A stretch of DNA of 64,000 bases, taken from Nitrospira sp. Its GTDB lineage: Bacteria > Nitrospirota > Nitrospiria > Nitrospirales > Nitrospiraceae. Of the stretch, positions 1-8,548 are shown piece after piece. Both the position numbers and the translations under genes were made by a program. How positions within the stretch are numbered: the first letter of the stretch is position 1; every line of letters begins with the position of its first letter. The notes beneath the pieces were generated by a model. That model saw only the letters and a list, made by a program, of their open reading frames with translations. It did no database searches and was not told where the DNA came from. The DNA lies in the NCBI GenBank assembly GCA_024330965.1, contig JANDJL010000011.1, positions 1-64,000 of the forward strand, given 5' to 3'.

Positions 1-127
1 CGGCCTCGTAGATATTTCCAAGCAATTCGTCGAATGTCTCGCCCTGAGTCGCGCAGCCGGGAATCGAGGGAACCTCGGCCCAATAACCTCCGTCTTCCGC
101 TTCATGAACAATGACTTTGAGTTTCAC
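1..127 (-). CDS. HicB-family (UPF0150) antitoxin, 3' part cut by the window edge
   Basis: The 42 visible codons begin with a GTG behind a good ribosome binding site (GAGAGGTGA about 5 bases upstream). The reading starts MKLKVIVHEAEDGGYWAEVP and continues with SIPGCATQGET, the classic HicB/UPF0150 N-terminal fold with the conserved GYW and PGC-x-TQG motifs. HicB proteins neutralise HicA mRNA interferases or act as orphan antitoxin-like proteins. A hicA gene would be expected just upstream on the same strand, but the 130-210 stretch holds only a 21-codon reading frame that does not resemble HicA. The partner may lie beyond the left edge, or this may be an orphan. The C-terminus is not visible. 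Confidence 0.8.
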   Translation of the reverse strand, partial: MKLKVIVHEAEDGGYWAEVPSIPGCATQGETFDELLGNIYEA

Positions 128-129
128 AA

Positions 130-766
130 ATCACCTCTCTTGTCATTCATCCAATGGTTGCTCCTCCGTCGGATCGAGCGACCACCTACCATAAACTGGA
201 TCGCTCATCCCAGCCAATCCTAATCAGATCATCCCACACGTCGCAAGCGCCGTCTGATTACCGAAGAGTTTCTGCTTGGCGAGGCTCTCCGTTGATTGCG
301 AATGGGAACAAGAGCAACCATATGTTATGAGGCAGCCCCTGCTGGATCAGCTATTTGTTTTGCCACTGTCCTGCTGATCCCTCGTTGCATGAGGGTAGCA
401 CAAGCATTCCGTCTCGCTCCCGGCGGCAGCCTCGTAGCCAGCCTGCCGATCGGCTACAACCGGTTTTTCGATGATCTGCTCGACAGGGGCACGAGTCCGT
501 TTACCACACAACACTTCTTGAAACGCATTTCAAAGCGGAACTATTGGGTAGAGGCTGATTGGGAACAGGTCCACGACGTGCCCCACGGCCGCTTCGTCGC
601 CCATGCGATCTGTATCGGGATGATCAGCGGGTGACGTACCGGCAAGCACCGTTTTGGCGGCCCCCCTTGCAGCGACACCGTCGACATTCTCCGATTTCGA
701 CCGGTCCTGCTTGCCCCATCGCTTCCGGCCAAAGGATGTTCCGCATCCCAGAAAGAGGAAAATCGG
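130..766. other. Gene-poor stretch, no supported gene
   Basis: About 640 bases between the HicB-like gene and the first cytochrome. Open frames occur on both strands, but none has a convincing ribosome binding site, domain motif or extent. A 21-codon minus-strand frame at 143-208, directly upstream of the HicB start, is the only short candidate and is not supported well enough to call. The sequence may be the decayed remains of an older gene. Confidence 0.4.
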
Positions 767-2011
767 CTATTTGCCGACCGGCACATTCTCCGTTCGCTTG
801 ACGATCTCGATTGGTTGGAAGACGGGGTCCTGAGAGCCTTTGGAGGATTCAGCTTCGACCCGTTCAAGAAAGGAAGCCGGACCCGTAATCGGCCCATAAT
901 TGAGGGTGACTTCGACATCAAAGGTGCGGGTATCTTTCGGCGTCGGGAAAGAAAAAGTCTCGATTCGTGTCTCTTCGGGTTTCAGCACCGTGTCGTCCAG
1001 CACCTTCACCGCTTCAAAATCGAACACAGTCTTTTCCCCCTTGGCGTCCAGGTAGGTCCTCCCATAGATCCTGCTGTCTGCAAAGACGGTCACGAGGTTC
1101 TTGCCCTTGATCTCGAGAGTCAAGACGACCGTGGCCCATCCCGGATGGGTCGTCGGCAAATTGTGCGGAACCAAACTTTTGACCTTTACCGTGACCGTCG
1201 TCTTGTCTCCTTCGACATTCGTCTGCACGTCTAATTTGGCCGCCTCCTGCCGCAGCTTGCCAATGCGACCTGGAAAAGTATGGTTGGCCACTTTACGCTT
1301 TTTCTCCCCATTGGCCGATTCGCCGACCTGCTCGGGCATGTGGCAATACTGGCATTCCCTCCCGACCTTCACTGCCTGGCTCTTATCCCAGTTGCCCAAT
1401 AAATCGTTGGCCCTCCCAAGATTCGCCGCAGACGGCACCGATTGGTGGCAGTTGAGGCAAAGATCGGATTTTTGAAAGACCTCGGCCTCTCGCGACTGAT
1501 GGGCGAGATTTTGGACCGCATCCTTGTACGGACCATAGAGGACCTTGCCTTCGACTTCATAGGTCGGCTCCGGTGGGTGTTTCGTACGATCCACCTGTTT
1601 GATCAAATGACATTGCGAACACGCGACTCCATCGAGCGACGGGTTGCCGGACATGGTTTGATCGATAAACAATTGAACAGAATCAGGAAATGCGCGGACG
1701 TGCGGGGCATGGCAACGAAAGCAAAGACTTTTGTCTTTACCGCCGGGGGACTTGAGAAACAGATCGAGAGAGGCACGAAACGCGGGGGAGTGAATGGACT
1801 TTGAGAGCGGCGACAGTTCCCATTCCTCAAACGCCCGTTCATGGCACCGTTTGCACTTGTTGGAATGGGGGAAGGCCTTTTCGATGGTCGCCTGCGGCTG
1901 GGGACCCTGCGAAGCCCCTTCGGACGCCCAGCCAGCAAGAGCACAGAACCAAACGACCACCGCCACGATCAGCACGATGGATTGCCGCCCGGGTCCTGTC
2001 CGACCATCCAT
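767..2011 (-). CDS. Exported pentahaem c-type cytochrome (cytochrome c554-like)
   Basis: A 414-residue protein with an N-terminal Sec signal (hydrophobic stretch VLIVAVVVWFCALAGW) and five CXXCH haem-binding motifs at about residues 53, 97, 131, 185 and 220: CKRCH, CFRCH, CSQCH, CLNCH and CQYCH. A beta-rich C-terminal half without haem motifs follows. The spacing resembles the cytochrome c554/multihaem family, so a periplasmic electron carrier is the likely role. The start at 2011 is chosen because it puts the signal peptide at the N-terminus and has GAGG upstream; the frame stays open to 2101. It lies 45 bases or more downstream of a second pentahaem cytochrome with the same motif order, so the two are probably co-transcribed paralogues. 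Redox partner unknown. Confidence 0.85.
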   Translation of the reverse strand: MDGRTGPGRQSIVLIVAVVVWFCALAGWASEGASQGPQPQATIEKAFPHSNKCKRCHERAFEEWELSPLSKSIHSPAFRASLDLFLKSPGGKDKSLCFRCHAPHVRAFPDSVQLFIDQTMSGNPSLDGVACSQCHLIKQVDRTKHPPEPTYEVEGKVLYGPYKDAVQNLAHQSREAEVFQKSDLCLNCHQSVPSAANLGRANDLLGNWDKSQAVKVGRECQYCHMPEQVGESANGEKKRKVANHTFPGRIGKLRQEAAKLDVQTNVEGDKTTVTVKVKSLVPHNLPTTHPGWATVVLTLEIKGKNLVTVFADSRIYGRTYLDAKGEKTVFDFEAVKVLDDTVLKPEETRIETFSFPTPKDTRTFDVEVTLNYGPITGPASFLERVEAESSKGSQDPVFQPIEIVKRTENVPVGK

Positions 2012-2145
2012 TATTTCAACGACCTCGCTCTCCAAACGGAGTTCGTGGACCCCGTGTCGTAACTGGTTCATCGTGACGCCTGGTCCACCGTCCCATTCCA
2101 TGCATCCGCATCATGCTCGGCTTGATCGATAGCGCTTCGCTCTGA

Positions 2146-3489
2146 TTACAGCGCCTTTGCACGGTATGTCAGCATGCGCGGCTTCGCATAGTCGTCGATG
2201 ATTCGCCCGGCCTCACTCCGCTCTTTGTCGGAACGCAACGTCGAGAGATACTTTTCCCTCAACGCCGGATCGGGAGTCGGGATGAGCGCATAGGTCAGCA
2301 CGACTTCCACGAATGCGGGGACCGTGCCGTCAGGGAGCGTCAAGGCAAACGGCACTTTTCTCGTCGTCCCACCCTTGATAAAAGGATCCGGAATCGGACC
2401 ACGCAGAATCCTGTCGTACGGCAATCCAAATTGTTTGGTCTCCTCGGCCAATACTCGCCCCTGAGCGTCCTTGGCCGTCACGATCAGAAAGAATTGCTTC
2501 AAGACCGGATCTCCGTCCGGAAAACTGTGGGGAAGGCTCCCGATCTTGACCAGCGCGATTCCCTCAAGCACGCCCCCGGCATGTTTCGCATCGATGTCAA
2601 TGCGCGGCGTCCATTCGGCTTGCAGATTGCGATTCCTCAGCATGGTACCGGCCCCGACCACGCCTCGAAACCAATGACGCCCAATGGCTCTGGTAATGGC
2701 TCCCCGCCTCGACGTCGAACTGCCGGTCGAGGGCTCCATGTGGCAATCCTGACAGACCATGCCCGCGAGAATTTCTCCGGGCAGCTCCTTTTGCGTGACG
2801 TCTTTGACCTTGTCGAAATGACACGCCGCGCAGAATGCCACCTCGCGAAACACCGGCGCCTGCGCCGCCTGATGAACCAAATTCTCCTCGGGATCGGCAA
2901 ACGGTCCATAGAAGACGGGGCCCGGTTTAATCCTGAACGTTGGCGGAGGATTCGGTGTCTGCTCTACCGCATGAATCAGGTGGCACGACGCACAGCCGAT
3001 TCCTTCGACAGAAGGCGCCCCAGTCAAAATACGCGCCGTCATCTTCTCCGCGTGCTGGGGGAAGACGGTGGCGGCGGGAACATGGCATGACAGGCAGCGG
3101 CTGTGCTCCTCGGGCGTGGGGTTCGTCTGAACCCACAACCCCAAGATCGTCCGAAACACAGGAGATTCCAACGACGTGCCGTGCAACAATGCCGCGTCAA
3201 CTCGTCCGAACGTTTTCAAATCCGGCGTCTGTTCTCTGGCGCCTTTCCACTCTTCATAGTGTCGCACGTGACATTGCTTGCACTCTTCTGATCGGATGAA
3301 GACTTTCTCAATTTCCGCTATCCACTCGGGCACCGACCCACTGTCCGCCTCCTGAGCAATCGCCTGCCCATGATAAACACCGTGCAAAAGGCCGATCAGA
3401 CTGACAAACGACAGGAGGCAGCACCTCGCGATGCCCCAGCCGATCTGCAACCTACGGCCCTGTCCGTTCGCCTCCCCCTTCACCACCAT
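2146..3489 (-). CDS. Exported pentahaem c-type cytochrome, paralogue of the downstream gene
   Basis: A 447-residue protein with a signal sequence (LLSFVSLIGLLHGVYHGQAI) and five haem motifs at about residues 70, 132, 166, 220 and 246: CKQCH, CLSCH, CASCH, CAACH and CQDCH. A haem-free C-terminal beta-rich region follows. The motif order, the GPF/GPY segment after the third haem and the overall length match the neighbouring 767-2011 protein, which points to tandem duplication. The start codon at 3489 overlaps the stop of the PDZ-like gene as ATGA, so translation is probably coupled; the frame is open to 3531, but that would overlap more. A periplasmic electron-transfer role near the NxrC-like protein at 3936 is inferred. 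Confidence 0.85.
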   Translation of the reverse strand: MVVKGEANGQGRRLQIGWGIARCCLLSFVSLIGLLHGVYHGQAIAQEADSGSVPEWIAEIEKVFIRSEECKQCHVRHYEEWKGAREQTPDLKTFGRVDAALLHGTSLESPVFRTILGLWVQTNPTPEEHSRCLSCHVPAATVFPQHAEKMTARILTGAPSVEGIGCASCHLIHAVEQTPNPPPTFRIKPGPVFYGPFADPEENLVHQAAQAPVFREVAFCAACHFDKVKDVTQKELPGEILAGMVCQDCHMEPSTGSSTSRRGAITRAIGRHWFRGVVGAGTMLRNRNLQAEWTPRIDIDAKHAGGVLEGIALVKIGSLPHSFPDGDPVLKQFFLIVTAKDAQGRVLAEETKQFGLPYDRILRGPIPDPFIKGGTTRKVPFALTLPDGTVPAFVEVVLTYALIPTPDPALREKYLSTLRSDKERSEAGRIIDDYAKPRMLTYRAKAL

Positions 3490-3929
3490 CAATCCCGCTT
3501 GCAGCCGACAAAATGAAAATTCACACCCCATCCGACAGGATCGCCCGGGTCGGCCGGCTCATAGGTGCCCACGGTGAAGTTGCAGCTTTTCATCGCTTTC
3601 TTCAAAGCCAGCCCGAACTCCATCATGTTCCGAATTTCCTGCTTATCGATTTCCTTGATCACCGACCGAACCTTGATACCGGCGTAGTCTGCCCGCGAAT
3701 TGCCGATGACTTCGAACACCGCCACCCCTTGCGGCCGTTGAAGCTTCAGCTCCCGTTGAATCTCCTCATCCACCTCGCCGACCACGACGCCGAATTCTTC
3801 TCCCAGCCGAGCCGCTTCTTCTTCCGTCATGATGTGGCTCTGCACCGCGTCTTCGGCAAACGTGAGGTCGGCGGCCAGCAAGACGGCAAACAGCAGCAGC
3901 AGCGCTGGTCGGCGGTACCTTGTTTTCAT
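3489..3929 (-). CDS. Small secreted protein with a PDZ-like domain
   Basis: 146 residues. A signal peptide (RRPALLLLFAVLLAADLTFA) is followed by a region ending in a PDZ-like segment: GVAVFEVIGNSRADYAGIK, then an IKEIDKQEIRNMMEF stretch that matches the 'recognise and bind C-terminus' fold of periplasmic PDZ proteins. No protease domain is attached. Two cysteines late in the protein (about 115 and 143) could form a disulfide. The gene is 6 bases downstream of the NxrC-like gene and overlaps the next cytochrome by ATGA, so it belongs to one transcription unit with electron-transfer proteins. It could act as an assembly or scaffold factor for them; that is inference. Confidence 0.7.
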   Translation of the reverse strand: MKTRYRRPALLLLFAVLLAADLTFAEDAVQSHIMTEEEAARLGEEFGVVVGEVDEEIQRELKLQRPQGVAVFEVIGNSRADYAGIKVRSVIKEIDKQEIRNMMEFGLALKKAMKSCNFTVGTYEPADPGDPVGWGVNFHFVGCKRD

Positions 3930-3935
3930 TCGCCC

Positions 3936-4766
3936 TCATCTCGGAAACGGATCGATATTCAGTTGAAACCACGGCGCCACGGCTTTCTGACCGTTCCGCT
4001 CTTTGTTCTCTCCGTTCCATACGGCGAAGGAGATGGCTTGAACATGGCCGGGGATCAGTTTCGCCTCGTTTTCGGGTTCCTCGCTTGCGAGCGATCGATA
4101 CATAACCACGCGCCAGACCCCATCCTTCCACAGCGCCCTGCCCTGCACGCGACCTTGTTTCTCCTTCGTCGTCAACGTGCTGAATCCTCCCCCAATCAAG
4201 TCTTCCACCGAAGACACCCGGCGCGGGATGACCTCAAACGTCCGCACACCGCCTTCTTTTTTCTCCGAAGCCCGAGCCGCTCGCCGGTCGATGTCACTCT
4301 GCCAATCCGCTTTCCAATGCCACATGTTGATGTAGTGGTCCAGTTGGCCCATACAAAAAAACGCCGGGGCATCGCCGAGAGGAAGGCCGATCGCCACTCC
4401 ATCCCGGAACGTCCCCGGCGTAAGCCTGTCGTTTTTCGTATTATCCTGCCACTCAAGGAGAAAGGCGATGTCGCGCCCGTTGTGAACGGATCGTACGTCG
4501 AGCGTCCTGGCTGACGGCTCCGGCCACGCCGGGCGCGTAATGATTTGCCCGCTCAGCGGGATTGTCATCCGCGGGATCTTACTCCACACGGCATCGTCAG
4601 GGGCGATGGGGATGTCGCCTTCGATCAAATGCGAACGGATGCCGATCCCCTCCGAACTGACGAGCGAAATTCCGAATCCCCCAAGAAGACCGGCCGTGAA
4701 GAGAAGACCGATGAGGCACGCGAGTATGCGGGACCGGAAGCTGAAGAGGTCTGTCATTCGCACCAC
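3936..4766 (-). CDS. NxrC-like haem-b gamma subunit (ethylbenzene dehydrogenase gamma / EB_dh family)
   Basis: 276 residues with a signal-anchor (ILACLIGLLFTAGLLGGFGI) and an EB_dh-type beta-sandwich domain: VWSKIPRMTIPLSGQ, LLEWQDNTKND, FFCMGQ and SSVEDLIGGGFSTLT. These motifs recur in the better NxrC candidate at 10588-11538 (PLSGQ, LEWLDQTKND, FQCMGQ, SSVEDL..GFSTLTT), so the two are paralogues. In this family the domain binds one haem b on the periplasmic side and passes electrons from the catalytic dimer to cytochrome c; the Met of CMGQ is a plausible ligand. Start choice is uncertain: GTG at 4766 or 4763, or ATG at 4757, all near an AAGGGG. The two multihaem cytochromes downstream are natural electron acceptors. 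Confidence 0.75.
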   Translation of the reverse strand: MVRMTDLFSFRSRILACLIGLLFTAGLLGGFGISLVSSEGIGIRSHLIEGDIPIAPDDAVWSKIPRMTIPLSGQIITRPAWPEPSARTLDVRSVHNGRDIAFLLEWQDNTKNDRLTPGTFRDGVAIGLPLGDAPAFFCMGQLDHYINMWHWKADWQSDIDRRAARASEKKEGGVRTFEVIPRRVSSVEDLIGGGFSTLTTKEKQGRVQGRALWKDGVWRVVMYRSLASEEPENEAKLIPGHVQAISFAVWNGENKERNGQKAVAPWFQLNIDPFPR

Positions 4767-4857
4767 GAAACCCCTTCATTCCCCGTCTCGCTCCGTCGCG
4801 CACAAGCACTTCTTCGGCACGCCGAGCGAGCGACGCCTGCACGGGGCGCGTGCGGTT

Positions 4858-6132
4858 TCATGCGAGCCTCAGCCGGCGTATCCTGTTTTCTCCCCGTTCA
4901 CAGATGTAGAGACATCCTCGTGAATCCATCGCCAACCCCACGGGAGCATTCACGACCGCCTCGATACCGAGGAGCCCCTCACCAGGCCTGAACAGACCGG
5001 CCGATTCTTTGGCGACAAACCGCGCGGCCCCGCACCCGCCCATGTGATTGTCCTCGTAGCCGCTGTCCCCGGTACCAGCCACCGTCGTGATGATGCCGGT
5101 CGTAGCGTCCACTTTCCGCACTCGATGATTCATCGTGTCGGAGATGTACAGGTTGTTCTCATGATCGATCACCACCGCTTCCGGCGCATGCAACATGGCC
5201 TTAACGGCCGGCTTGCCGTCCCCGTCATAGCCATATCGACACACCCCGGCCACCGTGCTGATCATGCCCGTCCGCCGATCGATCTTTCTGATTCGGTTGC
5301 TGCCTTTGTCCACCAGGTACAGATCGCCGTTCTGATCGACGGCGAGCCCGACGACGTCGTACAAACGCGCTTCCAGAGCCGACCGTCCGTCATCGAGATA
5401 CAGCGACAGATCCAGTCCGTCGGAGCAAACCGGCATGAGCCACCCCTGATCATCGCTGAAATCGATACCGATGGCGTCGCCGGAGAGCACGACGAGATTA
5501 CGGGCGACCAACGGCTGATCGCGGGCTTCGTCCTCCTCCGTCCAGATTCCGGCAATCGTCGTCACCATGCCGGTCCTGGGGTCATAGCGCCTCACCCGAT
5601 GCGCCTGGGTATCCGCGATATACAGCACATCTTCCCGATCAAACGCGATAGCAGCCGGCCAGGTCAGATTCACCTCCCTGGCGGGACCGTCGCCATTAAA
5701 ACCATGCTGTCCCGTTCCAACCACCGTCGTAATGATGCCAGTATCACGATCCACCTTGCGGATGCGATTGCTCCCCGAATCGCAAATATACAAGTTGTTT
5801 TGTGAATCAAACGCCACGTCCAACGGCAGGTAGAGTCCGGCCTCGCCGCACGGGCCGTCGTCTCCGCAATAGCAGGTCTCGCCGATTCCGGCAAAATTGT
5901 GAATCGTCCCGGTCTGAAGATCGATACGGCGGACGCGATCCGAGCCGGACTCCGCCACATAGAGCCATCGTTCGTCCTTGTCCAGCGCGGCGTGATGGGG
6001 AAGCGGAATCCCCGCCTTGATCGCCGGCTTGCCGTCACCCGTACTGCGGGCCTTCCCATTGCCGGCAAACGTCTCAATCAGTCCGACGGCCGTCCGCACA
6101 CCCGTTTCTTTCGACGTCAGTTGCGTATCCAC
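4858..6132 (-). CDS. NHL-repeat beta-propeller protein
   Basis: 424 residues made almost wholly of NHL repeats. About six copies of a motif of the form GD-x-LY-x-AD-x-x-x-x-RVRR-x-D are seen, for example WLYVAESGSDRVRRID, NLYICDSGSNRIRKVD, LYIADTQAHRVRRYD, LYLVDKGSNRIRKID and NLYISDTMNHRVRKVD, each followed by a TVAGTG-like strand. This predicts a six-bladed propeller. No signal peptide is visible, so either the protein is cytoplasmic or the true start is missed; NHL proteins usually bind proteins or ligands. The first repeat carries an insert with CYCGDDGPCG, unusual for its three cysteines. It stands 24 bases downstream of tatA, in the NxrC accessory region. Function unknown. Confidence 0.8.
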   Translation of the reverse strand: MDTQLTSKETGVRTAVGLIETFAGNGKARSTGDGKPAIKAGIPLPHHAALDKDERWLYVAESGSDRVRRIDLQTGTIHNFAGIGETCYCGDDGPCGEAGLYLPLDVAFDSQNNLYICDSGSNRIRKVDRDTGIITTVVGTGQHGFNGDGPAREVNLTWPAAIAFDREDVLYIADTQAHRVRRYDPRTGMVTTIAGIWTEEDEARDQPLVARNLVVLSGDAIGIDFSDDQGWLMPVCSDGLDLSLYLDDGRSALEARLYDVVGLAVDQNGDLYLVDKGSNRIRKIDRRTGMISTVAGVCRYGYDGDGKPAVKAMLHAPEAVVIDHENNLYISDTMNHRVRKVDATTGIITTVAGTGDSGYEDNHMGGCGAARFVAKESAGLFRPGEGLLGIEAVVNAPVGLAMDSRGCLYICERGENRIRRLRLA

Positions 6133-6156
6133 GGAACGGTTTCCCCTGACACACGA

Positions 6157-6441
6157 CTACGCAGGCGGGGCAGGTTGTACACCGGCCGCCGGCTGGCTCA
6201 CAACGGATGCCTGAGTCGAGGGCGGGCTCGCCGGTTGAGGAGAAGTCGCCGCCTGCTGTTGCGCTAGAGCCTGGGCCTGGGCCTCCGCCTCGATCGCGTC
6301 GGCTTCATGCACGGACTTTTTGAACCCTTTGATGGCCTTCCCCAACCCTTCTCCCAGTTGGGGCAATTTCCCCGCGCCGAAAATAATCAGCACGATGAAC
6401 AGAATCAGGACCAATTCGGTGAATCCAAGACTTCCAAACAT
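6157..6441 (-). CDS. tatA: Twin-arginine translocase subunit TatA
   Basis: 94 residues with the family hallmark: a short N-terminal transmembrane helix ([20 protein letters not shown]), the [10 protein letters not shown] hinge and an amphipathic helix ([14 protein letters not shown]). A long Ala/Gln/Pro-rich tail follows, of low complexity. TatA forms the variable pore that exports folded proteins; in nitrite-oxidisers it is needed for periplasmic molybdo-enzymes and iron-sulfur proteins. The gene lies between a TPR protein and an NHL protein on the same strand with gaps of about 25 bases, so it is probably co-transcribed with them. No tatB or tatC is in the window. The Ala/Gln tail is longer than usual and probably disordered. 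Confidence 0.92.
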   Translation of the reverse strand: MFGSLGFTELVLILFIVLIIFGAGKLPQLGEGLGKAIKGFKKSVHEADAIEAEAQAQALAQQQAATSPQPASPPSTQASVVSQPAAGVQPAPPA

Positions 6442-6465
6442 GGCGCGCTCCTTCGTAAAGATGAA

Positions 6466-7287
6466 TCAGGCTCCGGACTCGTCTTTCACTTTTTTGGCGA
6501 ATCGCTCACGCAATCGTCTGCGAACCTCTTCGGCCTTATCGAACATTTTGCACTTATCATAGACACTGATCAGATTGTAATACGCCAACGGCTCGTCGGG
6601 ATTGTGCTCGACGGCGTTTTCCATGACGGTGATCGCCAGGTCGGACTTTTTGTGATTGAGCGCGACTTCCATCAACTTATAACTCGACTCTAAATGTTTC
6701 GGATCCAGCTCGAGCGTTCTGAGGTAACACTGAATCCCCATGTCGATCGTGTTGTAGTCCGACACCTGAGGGTTGTCCAACTCGATATAGATGCCGGCCA
6801 AGTTGTACCATGCGATCGGGTCTTCCGGCGTGATTTCGACCAGACGCTCGAAAAATTCTTTCGCCTCCATATATTTCTTTTTGTCCGCGTAGAGGCGCCC
6901 CAGGTTGAACAACGCCAGCACATCCTGGGGGAATACCTCCAAGGCATGTCGGAACTGGGCTTCCGCCTCGTCCATCATGTTCTTGGTCGCGTAGATCGTC
7001 CCCAGGTTCGAATAATACATGGCCAGCGACCGATTCATGTCCGCCCGCAAACTTTCGGCCATTTCGATGGTTTTTTTGACCTCCATCAGTGCATCATCGA
7101 GTCGCCCCTGCCGGAAATACAGTTCTCCGAGCCGGCTGCGCGCATGAAAATCGTCCGGCTCTTCGGCGAGCAACTTTTCAATGCCGGCGATTTCTTCTTC
7201 GGGCGACAGAGGTTGATCGCCTGGATCAACGGCCGCCGAGCCGGAGGAAGGCGGCGTGGGGTCAGACATCGGGATCTGTGTCTCCAT
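6466..7287 (-). CDS. Tetratricopeptide-repeat protein
   Basis: 273 residues. An acidic N-terminus precedes about five TPR units, with typical pairs such as ARSRLGELYFRQGRLDDAL, YYSNLGTIYATKNMMDEAE, ALFNLGRLYADKKKYMEAKE and AWYNLAGIYIELDNPQ. No signal peptide is seen, so it is probably cytoplasmic and acts as a protein-protein adaptor. AAGGAA lies upstream of the start at 7287; a second Met at 7269 is also possible. It sits between a polytopic membrane protein and tatA. A role in assembling exported redox enzymes is suggested by neighbours only. Confidence 0.8.
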   Translation of the reverse strand: METQIPMSDPTPPSSGSAAVDPGDQPLSPEEEIAGIEKLLAEEPDDFHARSRLGELYFRQGRLDDALMEVKKTIEMAESLRADMNRSLAMYYSNLGTIYATKNMMDEAEAQFRHALEVFPQDVLALFNLGRLYADKKKYMEAKEFFERLVEITPEDPIAWYNLAGIYIELDNPQVSDYNTIDMGIQCYLRTLELDPKHLESSYKLMEVALNHKKSDLAITVMENAVEHNPDEPLAYYNLISVYDKCKMFDKAEEVRRRLRERFAKKVKDESGA

Positions 7288-7336
7288 CGGAAAGCGTTCC
7301 TTTTCTGTTTGTGTATCTTTTCCTCAACTGTAGCGG

Positions 7337-8458
7337 TCAGGCTTCCTTGGCGACCAACGGGTCTGACGATCCCAGCAACGCCCCCTCGGTCGAAACCTGC
7401 GGTCCTGCGACCACCTGCCTCGCCCGATCGAGCGTCAATACCATCAGACCGAGGATCACCATCAACGTTAGATTGGAAAACATCAGCGCATAGCCCGCGA
7501 TGAACATCAGACCGATGCCATACCCCGCGAGCCGCCCCATCAGCAACAGTTTCACGACACTGTATCCCCAACACAAGAAGCCGACGAGATAGAGGGCAAA
7601 GGGGAGATAAAACGTGTAGCCCATTCCAAATTGGAAAATCCACCCGATCCCTTGCGAGGCTTGTCGAGCGACGGAAGCCAAGGCCGGATCATACCGTTCC
7701 AGCAGATAATCGAAAAAAATCAACAGCAAGAAGATGGCGCCACTCACCGCCCAAAACCACAGCGCCCGGCTCCGTTGACGCCGGTTCTTCACCCGGATGG
7801 AAAGCCCGCGCCCATAAGCCGCATAGACCAGCATGCTCGCCAACACCATCAGCGCCTCGCCGGCTCGGTGCAACTCATACACCAAAGGAGGCGCCTCCAA
7901 CGTTCCAGCCAAACTATAGGCCGTGGAGACGATTTGGTAGTACAACCAGCCTCCGATACCCAACACGTACACGGTAACCAGCAGACGCTTGATCCGTTCC
8001 GGATGGGAAGTCCAGTACTCCACCGTCAAGAACGCAAGCGTCATGAGCGCGATGCCGTTATAGATCACGGCTCCCAGCATTCCCGGCTGCACGAACAAAA
8101 AGGCAACGGTCAACACCAACAACAGGACGGTGGACGCCATCGCCGATTTAGCCGACCATCCGGCATCAGCCCCCATGCCACGTTGCGTCACGATCACGAC
8201 CAAGCTCAGGAAGAGGAGCACGGCCACGATATTCAGCAGCCACGCTCCGACGGCCGTCAACATGGTAAACATGGGGGTGATCCAGGAATGTTCCGCCGCC
8301 ATCTTGCTCAGATGCATTCCCAGACGGGACGCCAGCCGATACAGAACCAGTTCGAGAAACGAGGCCAACAGAGTGAGCTTAATGGCATACTCGAAGAGAA
8401 GGCCGAAGTCCCCGATCTTGCCCGTCGGCCGATTGCCCAGAAGAATGGAGGTCTTCAT
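7337..8458 (-). CDS. Polytopic membrane protein of unknown function
   Basis: About 373 residues with roughly ten predicted transmembrane helices, for example TLLASFLELVLYRLAS, AVGAWLLNIVAVLLFLSLVV, TVLLLVLTVAFLFVQPGM and LMFIAGYALMFSNLTLMVIL. No recognised transporter signature, haem motif or catalytic motif is seen. Histidines and arginines inside or near helices (YELHRAGEAL) could bind a cofactor, but this cannot be shown. The start at 8458 has a weak AAGGCG upstream; the frame opens 24 bases earlier at a TTG. It is transcribed with the TPR protein and tatA. It could be a membrane partner of the electron-transfer proteins encoded nearby; low certainty. Confidence 0.65.
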   Translation of the reverse strand: MKTSILLGNRPTGKIGDFGLLFEYAIKLTLLASFLELVLYRLASRLGMHLSKMAAEHSWITPMFTMLTAVGAWLLNIVAVLLFLSLVVIVTQRGMGADAGWSAKSAMASTVLLLVLTVAFLFVQPGMLGAVIYNGIALMTLAFLTVEYWTSHPERIKRLLVTVYVLGIGGWLYYQIVSTAYSLAGTLEAPPLVYELHRAGEALMVLASMLVYAAYGRGLSIRVKNRRQRSRALWFWAVSGAIFLLLIFFDYLLERYDPALASVARQASQGIGWIFQFGMGYTFYLPFALYLVGFLCWGYSVVKLLLMGRLAGYGIGLMFIAGYALMFSNLTLMVILGLMVLTLDRARQVVAGPQVSTEGALLGSSDPLVAKEA

Positions 8459-8548
8459 GACGAATACGCCTTGAGTCGGCAAGTATTATATCCATCGTAA
8501 AAAAATGAGGTCAACGCCGGGCAATCTCAAACCGCATGAATCACGGAC

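Noticed and set aside
296..801. Overlapping open frames on both strands left of the first cytochrome
   Set aside because: No ribosome site, no domain, low-quality composition, and partly antisense to a real gene.
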